Below, piece after piece: positions 7,646-16,716 of a stretch of 38,440 nt of DNA. Source of the stretch: an uncultured bacterium. Its GTDB lineage: Bacteria; Myxococcota_A; UBA796; CAJQPC01. Within the stretch, counting starts at the first letter, position 1; each line of letters begins with the position of its first letter. The stretch is taken from positions 1-38,440 of the forward strand of contig CAJQPC010000082.1 in assembly GCA_905480105.1 (NCBI GenBank), in the 5' to 3' direction. A program made the translations under genes and the position numbers. The notes below the pieces were generated by a model. That model was not told the origin of the DNA, searched no databases, and was given only the letters and a program-made list of their open reading frames with translations.

Positions 7646-9025
7646 CTATTGGCTACCAGGCTGTGGAATGGGTGCCCCCTGGCCATCGATGTAGCCGAGC
7701 GCCTCCAGCTGGGAGCGTCTGGGATGATCCGCCGGCGCACCCGGTACCGCTCCGGCGACCACGCGGACCCGAGTCGGGACAGGCGGCAGCGCCTGCACGT
7801 CAAAGAGATCATCCAGCAGACGGCCCCGCATATCAGAGGCCGCTGGAATTCCGAGCATGGCATACAAGGTCGGCGCGATATCCAGCATCGTCACGTCTGT
7901 CCGAGCTCGGGCACCCGGGCGAGCCTGGGCACCCCACCCGATGAGCAGTGCGGGGCCCCTGTGGTCAGCGAAGAGCGGCACAGGCCTATTTCCCAACCGA
8001 AAGCCATGATCCGAGCATATGAGCAGTGTTGTCTGAGTCTTGTCCAGACGGGCGAGCACCCGGCCAAGCACCTGGTCCAGATAACGATAGTAGTCCACGA
8101 CCCAGCGGGCACCGGTGTCCAGATCTGCCTGTGTGGTGGGTCCATCGCTCAGCGGCACTCGGCGCTTTCCGGGCTGCTGCTTGAGCAACTGGGCAGCGCT
8201 GCGCTGCCTAAGCCCGGGCTCTCGCGTCATGGCCTCCACACCACGGGGGTCCACAAAGGGCCAGAACTGATGAGAGAGCTGATCCGCGCCTGAGAGGTAG
8301 ACCATGCTCAGATCCGCCGGGAGGGTAGGCCCGAGAGCTTCAAGGCTTCGGACGTGGGTCTCGTCACGGGCCAAGGGGTGCAAGTCCGCGCCGTAGGACT
8401 CGACCTGGTAGCTCAGCGCATGGGATTCTAGCCAAGTCCCCTGTGGAGTCCAGTCCTGGACCTGCGCAAGCTGAGACTCGGGCCAGGCCAGCCAAGCGTC
8501 CAAGATAGCTGGATCCCGCCTCCGCATCATGCCCTCACCACTGTCCAGGCTGCCTCGGAGCACGATCTCATCGCTGAGCATCACCCCGTTTACCTGGGTC
8601 ACCGGAGTGGTCATCAACCAGCCGGAAACCAGCACCGTCTTGCCAGCAGCACTCGCCGCGTCCCAGACCCTCTCAACCCTTAGATCTCCGGCCCGGTATG
8701 GCTCCCCATTCGGCCGTACCCAGTCCAGCACACCATGGACCTCGGGGGCATACCCGCTGGCGATGGATGTCCAGATGCGCGGAGACAGGATGGGCTGGCT
8801 CACCTGCATGTCCGCCACGACCCCCTCATCCATCACACGCGCAAAATTAGGAAGCTCACCCTCGCCAATCAGCCGCTCCAGCAGCACCCGATCCAGCCCA
8901 TCGACCCCCAATACCACCACGGACGCCTTGGGCAGAGACTTGGACGGCGGCTCCCACTCTTCGTGACAGCCACAGCTAGATAGGAGCAGGACTGCAACCA
9001 AGGTCAGAAGGAGGCGTTCGGTCAT
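7646..9025 (-). CDS. Alkaline-phosphatase-superfamily hydrolase (type I phosphodiesterase/nucleotide pyrophosphatase-like), lipoprotein
   Basis: MTERLLLTLVAVLLLSSCGCHEE lipobox; VVVLGVDGLDRVLLERLIGEGELPNFARVMDEG; SPRIWTSIASGYAPEVHGV; LLICSDHGFRLG; DIAPTLYAMLGIP. Confidence 0.85.
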   Translation of the reverse strand: MTERLLLTLVAVLLLSSCGCHEEWEPPSKSLPKASVVVLGVDGLDRVLLERLIGEGELPNFARVMDEGVVADMQVSQPILSPRIWTSIASGYAPEVHGVLDWVRPNGEPYRAGDLRVERVWDAASAAGKTVLVSGWLMTTPVTQVNGVMLSDEIVLRGSLDSGEGMMRRRDPAILDAWLAWPESQLAQVQDWTPQGTWLESHALSYQVESYGADLHPLARDETHVRSLEALGPTLPADLSMVYLSGADQLSHQFWPFVDPRGVEAMTREPGLRQRSAAQLLKQQPGKRRVPLSDGPTTQADLDTGARWVVDYYRYLDQVLGRVLARLDKTQTTLLICSDHGFRLGNRPVPLFADHRGPALLIGWGAQARPGARARTDVTMLDIAPTLYAMLGIPAASDMRGRLLDDLFDVQALPPVPTRVRVVAGAVPGAPADHPRRSQLEALGYIDGQGAPIPQPGSQ

Positions 9026-9044
9026 ATTTCAAATCCTACACTGA

Positions 9045-9350
9045 TTATCTCCGGCACACAGAGTTCTCGCGCAATGCCAGTTAGCCGCCTCAGGCGCGTC
9101 ACACGCCAGCGGCTATGTCATGACGCCGCCATTTGACAAGCCTGTCGCATAAACCTGTTCGGGATGGGCCCCAGCTCGTCCTGCAACAGCGCGACAAGCT
9201 CCAAGGCCAAGCCTCCATCATCTACTTCCCCGTTGTGAAAGGCGCAGCTGACACTTTAATAGGGGTTGCCCGAGCGGTCCGTCACGCCTTGGGGGCAGGC
9301 GACCACAAAGCCTTCGCGCTCGGCCACCGCGCCCATGCCGCGCTCAGCAC
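9045..9350 (-). pseudogene. Decayed LpqC/PHB-depolymerase-type esterase remnant
   Basis: Minus-strand readings: GMGAVAEREGFVVACPQGVTDRSGNPY*SVSCAFHNGEVDDGGLALELVALLQDELGPIP, then a frameshift near 9160, then EQVYATGLSNGGVMT*PLACDAPEAANW. The GLSNGG nucleophile elbow and 'EREGFVVxxPQGV' are typical of the family. Confidence 0.65.
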
Positions 9351-9439
9351 GACCGCATTCTCAGCCATCCAAGAACGACTCATCTGGGGTCTGACGATTT
9401 AACGCCAGATCAAGAACTGTCATGTATTTCCGAATGGCA

Positions 9440-11563
9440 CTAGTCTTCCTTGAGAATCGGACTCGCCGTTCCTACGGCGGTCAGCCAAAGCTGATGCGCC
9501 GCGCGGGTCGCACCCACGTGCAACAAGCGCCTGCTGTGGGAGTTGTCAGGGTAGTTGGCCGCGCTCACCTCCACCAGAACCACATAGTCAAACTCTAAGC
9601 CCTTGATCTCGGAGACCTCGACCACTTCCACCCCAGGGGCAAAAGCGAACTTCTGGTCATGCACCTGGCGCAGCCTGGGTACTTCGCCCTTCTCCAGGCC
9701 ATCGGCGTAGACGTGGGACAGGCCCTTGGAGGGGGTCAACACTGCGATGCTGGCCAGCGGCTCCCGGCGCACAAGCTCGGTGAGCGCCTCGGAGAGAAAG
9801 GCCACGCAAGCGCCGTGGTCGGTGAAGCGGAAGAACTCCACGGGGGCACCCGGACGGGTGGTCGTGGGGGGAATATCGTCCTCGGCCAAGTCTCCAAGCA
9901 CCTTGCGGGCAAAGCTGGTGATCTCGTGGGTGGAGCGGTAGCTGACCCGAAGCGTGCTGACTTCGGACGATCCAGAGACACCCAGGCGCTCCAGAAAGGA
10001 CGCCCAGTCGGTGAACCCGGCTTGCTCGATGATGTGCTGCTGGGTGTCTCCACTCAGCGTGATGCTGCGGCGCTTGTCCAGGGTGCCGATGAGCACAGCG
10101 ACCTCGAGCGGGGAGAGATCCTGGACCTCGTCCACGACCATATGTGCGTAGCGCAAGGGGTACTTGCCCCGTGAGCGCAGAGGTCCCACCCGCATCTGCC
10201 ACAGGCGCAGCAGCAGAGCGTCATCCTCTGGGTCAAGCCAAGCCCCTTGCTCCTTGTCTCCCTCTACCCAGTCGGTCAACACGCTGCGCTGACGCCGAGT
10301 CCAGTCCCACACCCGCTCCAGATCTTTGCGGGTGAACACACCGGGGCAGTTGTGCTCCAGAATCTCCTGGAGCTTCTCCAGGTCCATGAACATGCCCAGA
10401 AAGTCCTCGAACACACCGTCCGCAGTCGCCGGGTTGGGCACGGTCTCGATCTGGTGCTCCATCACAGCCATAAAACCCGGATGTAGCTTGAGTCTGGAGA
10501 CAATCTCTGGCGTGTCATCCGCGATCTTGTTGGGCAAGAAAGGGAAGTGCTTGCGGGTCAGGCCGCGTGACCACCGATCCCAGGTCTCGACCTTTACGCC
10601 GTCGACCCCCAGGCCAGGAAGCACCTTGGAGATGTAGTCCCGCAAGGCGCGTCCCCAAACGACCACAATCATGCGATCTGGGCGGAAGTGCTTGGCTTCC
10701 TTAAAGGCCAGATAGGCCACGCGGTGCAGGGCCACCGTGGTCTTGCCAGATCCGGCGATGCCTCGGATGACCACCAGCCCCGAGTCGGGACGGGTGATGA
10801 GTTCGAACTGCTCGGGATCGATGAGTGCTGCAATGTCCGGCAGGTACTTGTCGCTGCGGTGCTGACGGCTGGAGTCGCCCATGCGGCGCTTGGCGCCACC
10901 CTTCTCGTGCTTGAGCAGACTGGAGCCCTGGCCACCGGCTAGCTGAGCGTGACCCGGCTCCCGGTGCTTCCAATCCCCACTTTGGGCCTTGCTGAAGCTG
11001 CCCTGGGGGGTGTCTACCCGCTCCAGCTCGCCCATTGCGATCGACAGCGAACGACGCACGACGATGTCGCCCTCCAGAATGCGGTCGCCCACCTCTTCTG
11101 CGTAGTCGTCCCCTTCCCGGTAGCGGTAGAAGATGCGCGCGATGGGCGCGTTGCGCCAGTCGATGATGCGCAAGCCATGGTCAATGCGGGTGACGCGGCC
11201 CAGGTAAAGGTCCCGCTCCTTGCCGTCCTCGCGCAGGCGCATGTGGGCGAAGTAGGGGTTGTCGGGATCGACCACGTCATGGTTTCGGGCCGATCGGAGC
11301 TGCTTCAGTAGCGCGTGGAGCGAGTCGAACTGCTGGAAGAGTGCGCCCAGATCCTCCGCCTTGGCGTTGGGCATCTCCTCACGCAGAATCAGGAGTTCCG
11401 CTACGATCTGCTTCTCGGAGGCACCGCCCTGGGCGGGGCGCTCTTCAAGCTTGGTGCGTATTTCGGCCAGAAGATTAATTTCTTCCTGAACAATTGGGTG
11501 CAGCGGTTCAGACACAGTCCGTCCAGTCAGGGGGAAGCACACCCCCTTATTGCAGACCCGCAT
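9440..11563 (-). CDS. HelD-like / UvrD-Rep superfamily I helicase
   Basis: PYFAHMRLREDGKERDLYLGRVTRIDHGLRIIDWRNAPIARIFYRY; Walker A VIRGIAGSGKTTVALHRVAYL; VVDEVQDLSPLE; SGDTQQHI; SYRSTHEI. True start may be GTG 11515. Confidence 0.85.
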   Translation of the reverse strand: MRVCNKGVCFPLTGRTVSEPLHPIVQEEINLLAEIRTKLEERPAQGGASEKQIVAELLILREEMPNAKAEDLGALFQQFDSLHALLKQLRSARNHDVVDPDNPYFAHMRLREDGKERDLYLGRVTRIDHGLRIIDWRNAPIARIFYRYREGDDYAEEVGDRILEGDIVVRRSLSIAMGELERVDTPQGSFSKAQSGDWKHREPGHAQLAGGQGSSLLKHEKGGAKRRMGDSSRQHRSDKYLPDIAALIDPEQFELITRPDSGLVVIRGIAGSGKTTVALHRVAYLAFKEAKHFRPDRMIVVVWGRALRDYISKVLPGLGVDGVKVETWDRWSRGLTRKHFPFLPNKIADDTPEIVSRLKLHPGFMAVMEHQIETVPNPATADGVFEDFLGMFMDLEKLQEILEHNCPGVFTRKDLERVWDWTRRQRSVLTDWVEGDKEQGAWLDPEDDALLLRLWQMRVGPLRSRGKYPLRYAHMVVDEVQDLSPLEVAVLIGTLDKRRSITLSGDTQQHIIEQAGFTDWASFLERLGVSGSSEVSTLRVSYRSTHEITSFARKVLGDLAEDDIPPTTTRPGAPVEFFRFTDHGACVAFLSEALTELVRREPLASIAVLTPSKGLSHVYADGLEKGEVPRLRQVHDQKFAFAPGVEVVEVSEIKGLEFDYVVLVEVSAANYPDNSHSRRLLHVGATRAAHQLWLTAVGTASPILKED

Positions 11564-11586
11564 CGCCGCAAGGGCTCAGCGAAAAT

Positions 11587-12204
11587 TCAAATGTCCGACT
11601 TCCGAAAAAAACGCTTCCACGGCTGATCTCGCCATGCATAGCGCAGCGCTGCCAGGGCCCCCATCAAACCGCCCACTACCGTGAGGATGTCCCGGGCTGC
11701 GTCCAAGTGCGCCAGTCCCGCCATCATGGCCACAGCAATGCACAGTGTGGCCAGCCTACCTTCTGGCAGGGGGCTGGGGTGGGGCTTGCGCTGATAAGCA
11801 TAGTCCAAGGCCACGATGGGCACGATGGCACCCTGGATGATCTCCCGCAGGAACCACAGCCAGAGGTGCCAGCCCTCGACATAGCCAGCCATCTGCATGG
11901 CCCAGGCGAAGTTGATCAGGAAGATTTTGTCGGCCCAACCATCCGCTACGGCGCCGGCTCGGGACTGGGTCTTGGTCCAACGAGCGACGTGACCATCCAG
12001 CACATCCGAGGCCATGGCGAGCAGAAACACCCCCACAAAGGCCACATGGTTGTGCATGAAGTGGTTGGTGACCACCGCCAGCGGCAGCCGCAGCAAGGTC
12101 AAGGCGCCGGCCAAGTTGAAGAGCTGCGAGAAGCGCAGACGCTCTGGCTCCACCGCTGGCTGGGGCATTTCTCGAGACGCGGTGTTGGCGGATGGGGCGT
12201 TCAC
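11587..12204 (-). CDS. CDP-alcohol phosphatidyltransferase family membrane protein
   Basis: Intact signature DVLDGHVARWTKTQSRAGAVADGWAD (DxxDGxxAR...GxxxDxxxD). GTG start. Confidence 0.85.
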   Translation of the reverse strand: MNAPSANTASREMPQPAVEPERLRFSQLFNLAGALTLLRLPLAVVTNHFMHNHVAFVGVFLLAMASDVLDGHVARWTKTQSRAGAVADGWADKIFLINFAWAMQMAGYVEGWHLWLWFLREIIQGAIVPIVALDYAYQRKPHPSPLPEGRLATLCIAVAMMAGLAHLDAARDILTVVGGLMGALAALRYAWRDQPWKRFFRKSDI

Positions 12205-12268
12205 CGGCCCCTGCTAACCCGGGCGACCGGGGCTCCCGTTAGGATGCAGGCACCAAAGGACCGCCCCC

Positions 12269-12733
12269 GTGAAGATGGACCCACAAGCATTTCTCACCCG
12301 CTGGCACGAGCTCGGCGGACTGGTCGCCACCATGGGCATGGCTTTTGAGCTAAATCAGGACGGCCCCAGCGTGGTGACCATGACCATCACCCCCGAGATG
12401 GCTGGGTCACCAGGTATTTCCCATGGCGGCGCAGTCATGGCGCTCTTGGACACCGGACTCGGAATGGCTGCCATTGAATACGCCCTGCCCAAGGCCAGGG
12501 CGACCTCGACCTTGGAGATGAAGGTCAACCTGCTCAGGCCGGCCAAGGTAGGCACGTGCTTGCGGTGCACAGCCAAGGTGTTGCACGCCGGCCGCTCCCA
12601 CCTGGTGATTCAGGGAGAAGCGGTAGACGAGAGCGGCAAGGTCTTGGCCATCGCCGTGGGTACGTTCAATCTGTACCCAATCGACGATCTGGCCAAGCGG
12701 ACCGCCAAGGCTTTTGGGACCGAGAAGGCCTAA
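12269..12733 (+). CDS. PaaI-type hotdog-fold thioesterase
   Basis: GSPGISHGGAVMALLDTGLGMAAIEYALPKARATSTLEMKVNLLRPAKVG; HGG motif; GTG start. Confidence 0.85.
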   Translation: MKMDPQAFLTRWHELGGLVATMGMAFELNQDGPSVVTMTITPEMAGSPGISHGGAVMALLDTGLGMAAIEYALPKARATSTLEMKVNLLRPAKVGTCLRCTAKVLHAGRSHLVIQGEAVDESGKVLAIAVGTFNLYPIDDLAKRTAKAFGTEKA

Positions 12734-12866
12734 GCTAAGCGCCAATTTTGGCAGCTACAGCCCAAGCATAAACCACCGCCTATACCGGTTTACTGGTAGC
12801 CATACAGGGCACGCGGAAGGGCTGCGAGGACTGGGACCCAGTGCAACGCTACCCAAACGGCCGATC

Positions 12867-13787
12867 CTACAGGAAGTTTTCGGCGTAGGGCAGGTACCAA
12901 GCGTTGCTTTGGATGTACGAAGGGTCAGGCATCTCATCGAGGGTTCCACCCTCGATTGGAACCAAGTTGCCGTCGGAGTCGACGGACAAACTCGAGTCAG
13001 ACTCGACCTCATAAGCGTAGTTGAAGCCGTAGTCCGAAACGGTTTCGGTGTCCGCGAATGCAGCAGCGGTGTCCTTGGTGAAGCCCATGTAGTAGCTGAA
13101 TGCGTAGGGCGCAAAATCAACATCCCAGTCCAACCCAGCGTCATTGACGGCCTGCTCCAGGCTGGGGCCAACGTTGGGACCCAGAGGACCAAAGCCCAGC
13201 GCGAAGCGGTTGCCCAAGAGGAAACCACTTGGGTCGGTGGCGCCCCATTCATCGGGGTTCAGGTTGGTGCAGTCGGTGCTGCCTGCATCCACAAGCTCAA
13301 CCTCAGCGCCGTACCACAGGCCATCGACACCCATGTCGTCGACCGCGACCTCGTTAAAGTAGGCGTTGTAGGTGCACGTGTAGCGGTCGTCGTAGGCATC
13401 AAAGTATGCCTCTTCGTACACGGTCACGGACACGAAGGGCTTATTGGCGGAGCCATCGGAACCCAACCAGCCGGCGTATGCACCGTCGCTGTAGCCAGTG
13501 ATCCATTCAAAGCCCATTGCATAGGGCTCGAAGTACACATCGGTATCGGCATCGGAATCCGCATCGGCATCGGAATCGGCATCGGCGTCGGAATCGGCAT
13601 CGGAATCCGCATCCGAGTCGGCATCGGTGTCCGTGTCTGTGTCTGCGTCTGCGTCTGTGTCCGCATCACCCGAAGGCGATGTATCGATCATGCCAGTTTC
13701 CTCATCATCGTCCACTGAACTGCCCCCGCAAGCAAGGGCCAAGCCGGCACAGGTGATCAGAGTCAAGTTCAAGGTCAAACCGCGCAT
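12867..13787 (-). CDS. Lipoprotein with Asp-rich repetitive linker and unknown C-terminal domain
   Basis: MRGLTLNLTLITCAGLALACGGSS lipobox; SD GAGGAG; (D[AST])n linker then globular region. Confidence 0.75.
   Translation of the reverse strand: MRGLTLNLTLITCAGLALACGGSSVDDDEETGMIDTSPSGDADTDADADTDTDTDADSDADSDADSDADADSDADADSDADTDVYFEPYAMGFEWITGYSDGAYAGWLGSDGSANKPFVSVTVYEEAYFDAYDDRYTCTYNAYFNEVAVDDMGVDGLWYGAEVELVDAGSTDCTNLNPDEWGATDPSGFLLGNRFALGFGPLGPNVGPSLEQAVNDAGLDWDVDFAPYAFSYYMGFTKDTAAAFADTETVSDYGFNYAYEVESDSSLSVDSDGNLVPIEGGTLDEMPDPSYIQSNAWYLPYAENFL
13538..13668 (-). repeat. Degenerate hexamer-based tandem repeat encoding (Asp-Ala/Ser/Thr)n
   Basis: Repeated gcatcg/gaatcg/gtgtcc-type units; encodes DADTDADADTDTDTDADSDADSDADSDADADSDADADSDADTD. 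Confidence 0.85.
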
Positions 13788-14010
13788 TAGAATTCTCCTC
13801 TTGATGCTTATAACCTGAAAGATACCGCCCTGACTTTTTCTTCTTTTCTAAGACCAGAGGGTCTGCCGCCTGCAGAGAGCTCTCTCCATTTGGCAAGAGG
13901 CTTAGAGCTGACCCTACTCAACGTGCTTCGGTCGAAACCCAGGGCTCCGGACCAGCGGGGCGTCATCTAAGCTCCTCCATGATGCGCCCTTAAGCGGTTA
14001 AGGCCACCCT

Positions 14011-14781
14011 ATGACTCCCTTGATTGCACTGCTGGTGGCCTGCAACTTCTACGGCGGCGAGAGCCACAGCACCCAAGGCGTGGTGCTCCAGGCCAGCGGA
14101 CGCTCTGTGGTGCTCCAACACGAAGGCGTGCCCAACGTTCTGGAAGCCGGCCAGGGCTCGTTCATCGTGGACCCCAACTTGGCCCGCCAGGTCAAGCCGG
14201 GTGACGTGGTCCAAGCCAACCTGATGAATACCGAAGCCGGGATGCGCGCCATCGGCTTTCGCGTGACCGGCCACGAGCCGGTTGGGAAGGCGCGCATGGT
14301 GGAGATCGGGCAGCTCTTCCCCAAGTTCACCCTGCCTTCTCTACAGGGAGACAAGATCGTGGGCGTGGGACAACAGGGCACGGTGGTGCTCACCTTCCTG
14401 TTTACTTCCTGTCCTCTGCCCGCCTACTGCCCACTGCTGAGCTTTAAGCTGGCAAAAGTGCAAGAGACCCTGCCAGCAGGCACCCAGATCATCGCGGTGA
14501 CGCTGGACCCGGACAACGACAGCCTGGAAGTACTCCAGGGCTACGGTAGCGAAAAGGGCGCAGATCCCGAGAAGTGGACCTTTGCCCGCCTGGAACAGGC
14601 CCCACTCGAGACCCTGCTGACCTATGCCGGGGTGACCCGCGAGCAACAGGCCCAGGACATCCTGCACAACCTGCGTACCCTGGTGATCAACCCCCAGGGA
14701 GAGCTGGTCTGGATCGCCTCGGACAACGAGTGGCGCGATGACGAGCTCAGCGCGCTGCTGCAGGACCTGGCCACAGACTAA
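14011..14781 (+). CDS. SCO1/SenC-family protein with N-terminal CusF-like copper-binding domain, lipoprotein
   Basis: MTPLIALLVACNFYGG lipobox; CusF-like STQGVVLQASGRSVVLQHEGVPNVLEAGQGSFIVDPNLARQVKPGDVVQANL; SCO-like FLFTSCPLPAYCPLLS and ILHNLRTLVINPQGELV. Confidence 0.75.
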   Translation: MTPLIALLVACNFYGGESHSTQGVVLQASGRSVVLQHEGVPNVLEAGQGSFIVDPNLARQVKPGDVVQANLMNTEAGMRAIGFRVTGHEPVGKARMVEIGQLFPKFTLPSLQGDKIVGVGQQGTVVLTFLFTSCPLPAYCPLLSFKLAKVQETLPAGTQIIAVTLDPDNDSLEVLQGYGSEKGADPEKWTFARLEQAPLETLLTYAGVTREQQAQDILHNLRTLVINPQGELVWIASDNEWRDDELSALLQDLATD

Positions 14782-14800
14782 GACATCGGGAGCCGCCGGC

Positions 14801-15727
14801 CTAAGCGACCCCGGTGGCCTTGAGACGGGCGTTCAAAAAGTCCCGTGCCCGAATCGGCTTGGCGTCCCCCTCGCGAAAGGGCATGAGCACCTTGTCCGGG
14901 TGGGGATGCAAGAAAAAGGGCATGGACAGGCGCCCGCCATCGTCGTTGAGGGGGTTCACCACGCGGTGGGTGGTGGCCGGGACCTGGCCGTTGGTGAGCA
15001 GCGCCATCATGTCGCCGGTATCGCAGATCATCACGTCCATTGGCGTGGTCACGTCCCGCCAATCGCCGTTGCGCGTGAGGATCTGGAGCCCAGGGTTGGA
15101 GGCGCAAGGCAGCACCGTGATCAGGTTGATGTCCTGGTGCGCGGCGGCCCGGACCATGCCCTGTAGGGAGCCTTCTGGGAGCGGCGGGTAGTGAATGATG
15201 CGCACCACCGAGTTTCCTTCTGTGACCAAGCGCTCAAAGTAGCCCTGGGGCAGGCCCAGGTAGCTGCCAAAGGCGCCGAGCAAGCGGTTGGCAAAACCCT
15301 CCATCTGAGAGAAGAGCTCGGTAAAAGTGGCTTCGAACTCGGGCACCTGGCTGGGAAAGTTGTTGGCCGGCACGTCTCCGGACACCACCAAGGGGTGGTC
15401 ATCGGGAAGAACTCGCCCGACGTGCCAGAACTCCTTCAGGTCCGGGGCCTCCACATCTTTGGCGTGCTCAACACCAAAGCTGGTGTAGCCACGCTGACGA
15501 CCATTTTCAGGGGTCTCGTAGCTGCGCTTGACGGTGTTGGACTGACCGAAGAGTGCCGCCGCGTTCTCGTAGCCACGGGCCAAGAGCGCGGGGTCAATGC
15601 CGTGCCCTTGAACCGCCACAAAGCCCACTTCGCTCAGGGCGTCTCCCAGGGCGTCGACGAAAGCACCACGCAGCTCCGGGTCTGCAAGGTCGCGCATGTC
15701 AACGACGGGGATGCTGAACTGGGACAT
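14801..15727 (-). CDS. 2-oxoglutarate/Fe(II)-dependent oxygenase, isopenicillin N synthase-like
   Basis: IPVVDMRDLAD...GFVAVQGHGID; HQD...H facial triad (AAHQDINLITVLP / ATTHRVVNP) and RLS. Confidence 0.88.
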   Translation of the reverse strand: MSQFSIPVVDMRDLADPELRGAFVDALGDALSEVGFVAVQGHGIDPALLARGYENAAALFGQSNTVKRSYETPENGRQRGYTSFGVEHAKDVEAPDLKEFWHVGRVLPDDHPLVVSGDVPANNFPSQVPEFEATFTELFSQMEGFANRLLGAFGSYLGLPQGYFERLVTEGNSVVRIIHYPPLPEGSLQGMVRAAAHQDINLITVLPCASNPGLQILTRNGDWRDVTTPMDVMICDTGDMMALLTNGQVPATTHRVVNPLNDDGGRLSMPFFLHPHPDKVLMPFREGDAKPIRARDFLNARLKATGVA

Positions 15728-15813
15728 GGGTGTGCCTCTGATTTGGCGCCTTAATAGCCCGGCGGCGGCTCCGCGGCGATAGAAGGAAGCCCCTCAGATC
15801 GGAGCCACAGCCC

Positions 15814-16716
15814 ATGCGCGAGCAGATGCACCAACGGGTCAAGGACGCCCAAGACCAGATCACCCAAGCCCTGAGCGCCATCGACGGCCAGGACTTTGAA
15901 GAGACCCACTGGGAGCGTCCCGGCGGCGGCGGCGGGCGAACCCGTGTGCTCGAGAACGGCGCTGTGTTCGAGAAGGCCGGCGTGAACACATCGGCCGTAC
16001 ATGGGGAGCTGCCCGAGGCGGCGGTGGCCAGTATGCGCGGCAAGGGAATCGACAGCGATGAGAGGCGCTTCTTTGCCACCGGCCTGTCCCTGGTCCTTCA
16101 CCCTTGGAACCCCCACGCGCCCACGGTTCACCTGAACTACCGCTACTTTGAGTTGGGCACCCCAGAAGCCCCTGTGGCCTGGTGGTTTGGGGGCGGCGCC
16201 GATCTGACCCCTGCCTACCTGTATGCGGACGACGCCCAGCACTTCCACAGCCACCTGAAAGGCGCGTGTGACGGCGTAGACCCTTCCTTTTACCCCGCTT
16301 TTAAGAAGCGCTGTGACGACTACTTTTGGCTGAAGCACCGAGAGGAGGCCCGGGGGCTGGGCGGCATCTTCTACGATGACCTGCGGGACCGGGATCCCCA
16401 GGAGCTCTTCACCTTGGCCGACCGCTGTATGTCGTCGTTCTTGCCGAGCTACCTGCCGATTCTGGAGCGCCGCCGGGACATGCCATTCACCGACGCCGAA
16501 CGCGACTGGCAGCTGCAACGCCGGGGCCGCTACGTGGAGTTCAACTTGGTGTGGGACCGGGGCACCCTGTTTGGGCTTCGTACCGGAGCAAGGGTGGAGT
16601 CGGTTTTGATGTCCCTGCCGCTCAACGCGCGCTTCCGGGCGGAGTTTGTTCCCGAGCCCGGGAGCCGAGAGGCGGAGATACAGGAGGTGCTGAGAGCCCC
16701 GAGAGACTGGGTGTAG
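15814..16716 (+). CDS. hemF: Aerobic coproporphyrinogen III oxidase
   Basis: VHLNYRYFELGTPEAPVAWWFGGGADLTPAYLYADDAQHFHSHLKGACD...GLGGIFYDDL; ERRRDMPFTDAERDWQLQRRGRYVEFNLVWDRGTLFGL. Confidence 0.95.
   Translation: MREQMHQRVKDAQDQITQALSAIDGQDFEETHWERPGGGGGRTRVLENGAVFEKAGVNTSAVHGELPEAAVASMRGKGIDSDERRFFATGLSLVLHPWNPHAPTVHLNYRYFELGTPEAPVAWWFGGGADLTPAYLYADDAQHFHSHLKGACDGVDPSFYPAFKKRCDDYFWLKHREEARGLGGIFYDDLRDRDPQELFTLADRCMSSFLPSYLPILERRRDMPFTDAERDWQLQRRGRYVEFNLVWDRGTLFGLRTGARVESVLMSLPLNARFRAEFVPEPGSREAEIQEVLRAPRDWV

Noticed and set aside
13538-13668. Tandem repeat considered as a CRISPR array
   Set aside because: Continuous hexamer-like units without spacers, in frame inside a lipoprotein gene.
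12714-13718. 334 aa plus-strand ORF with GIGIGIRIGIGIGVGIGIG
   Set aside because: Exact antisense of the Asp-rich lipoprotein repeat; no start signal or recognisable domain.
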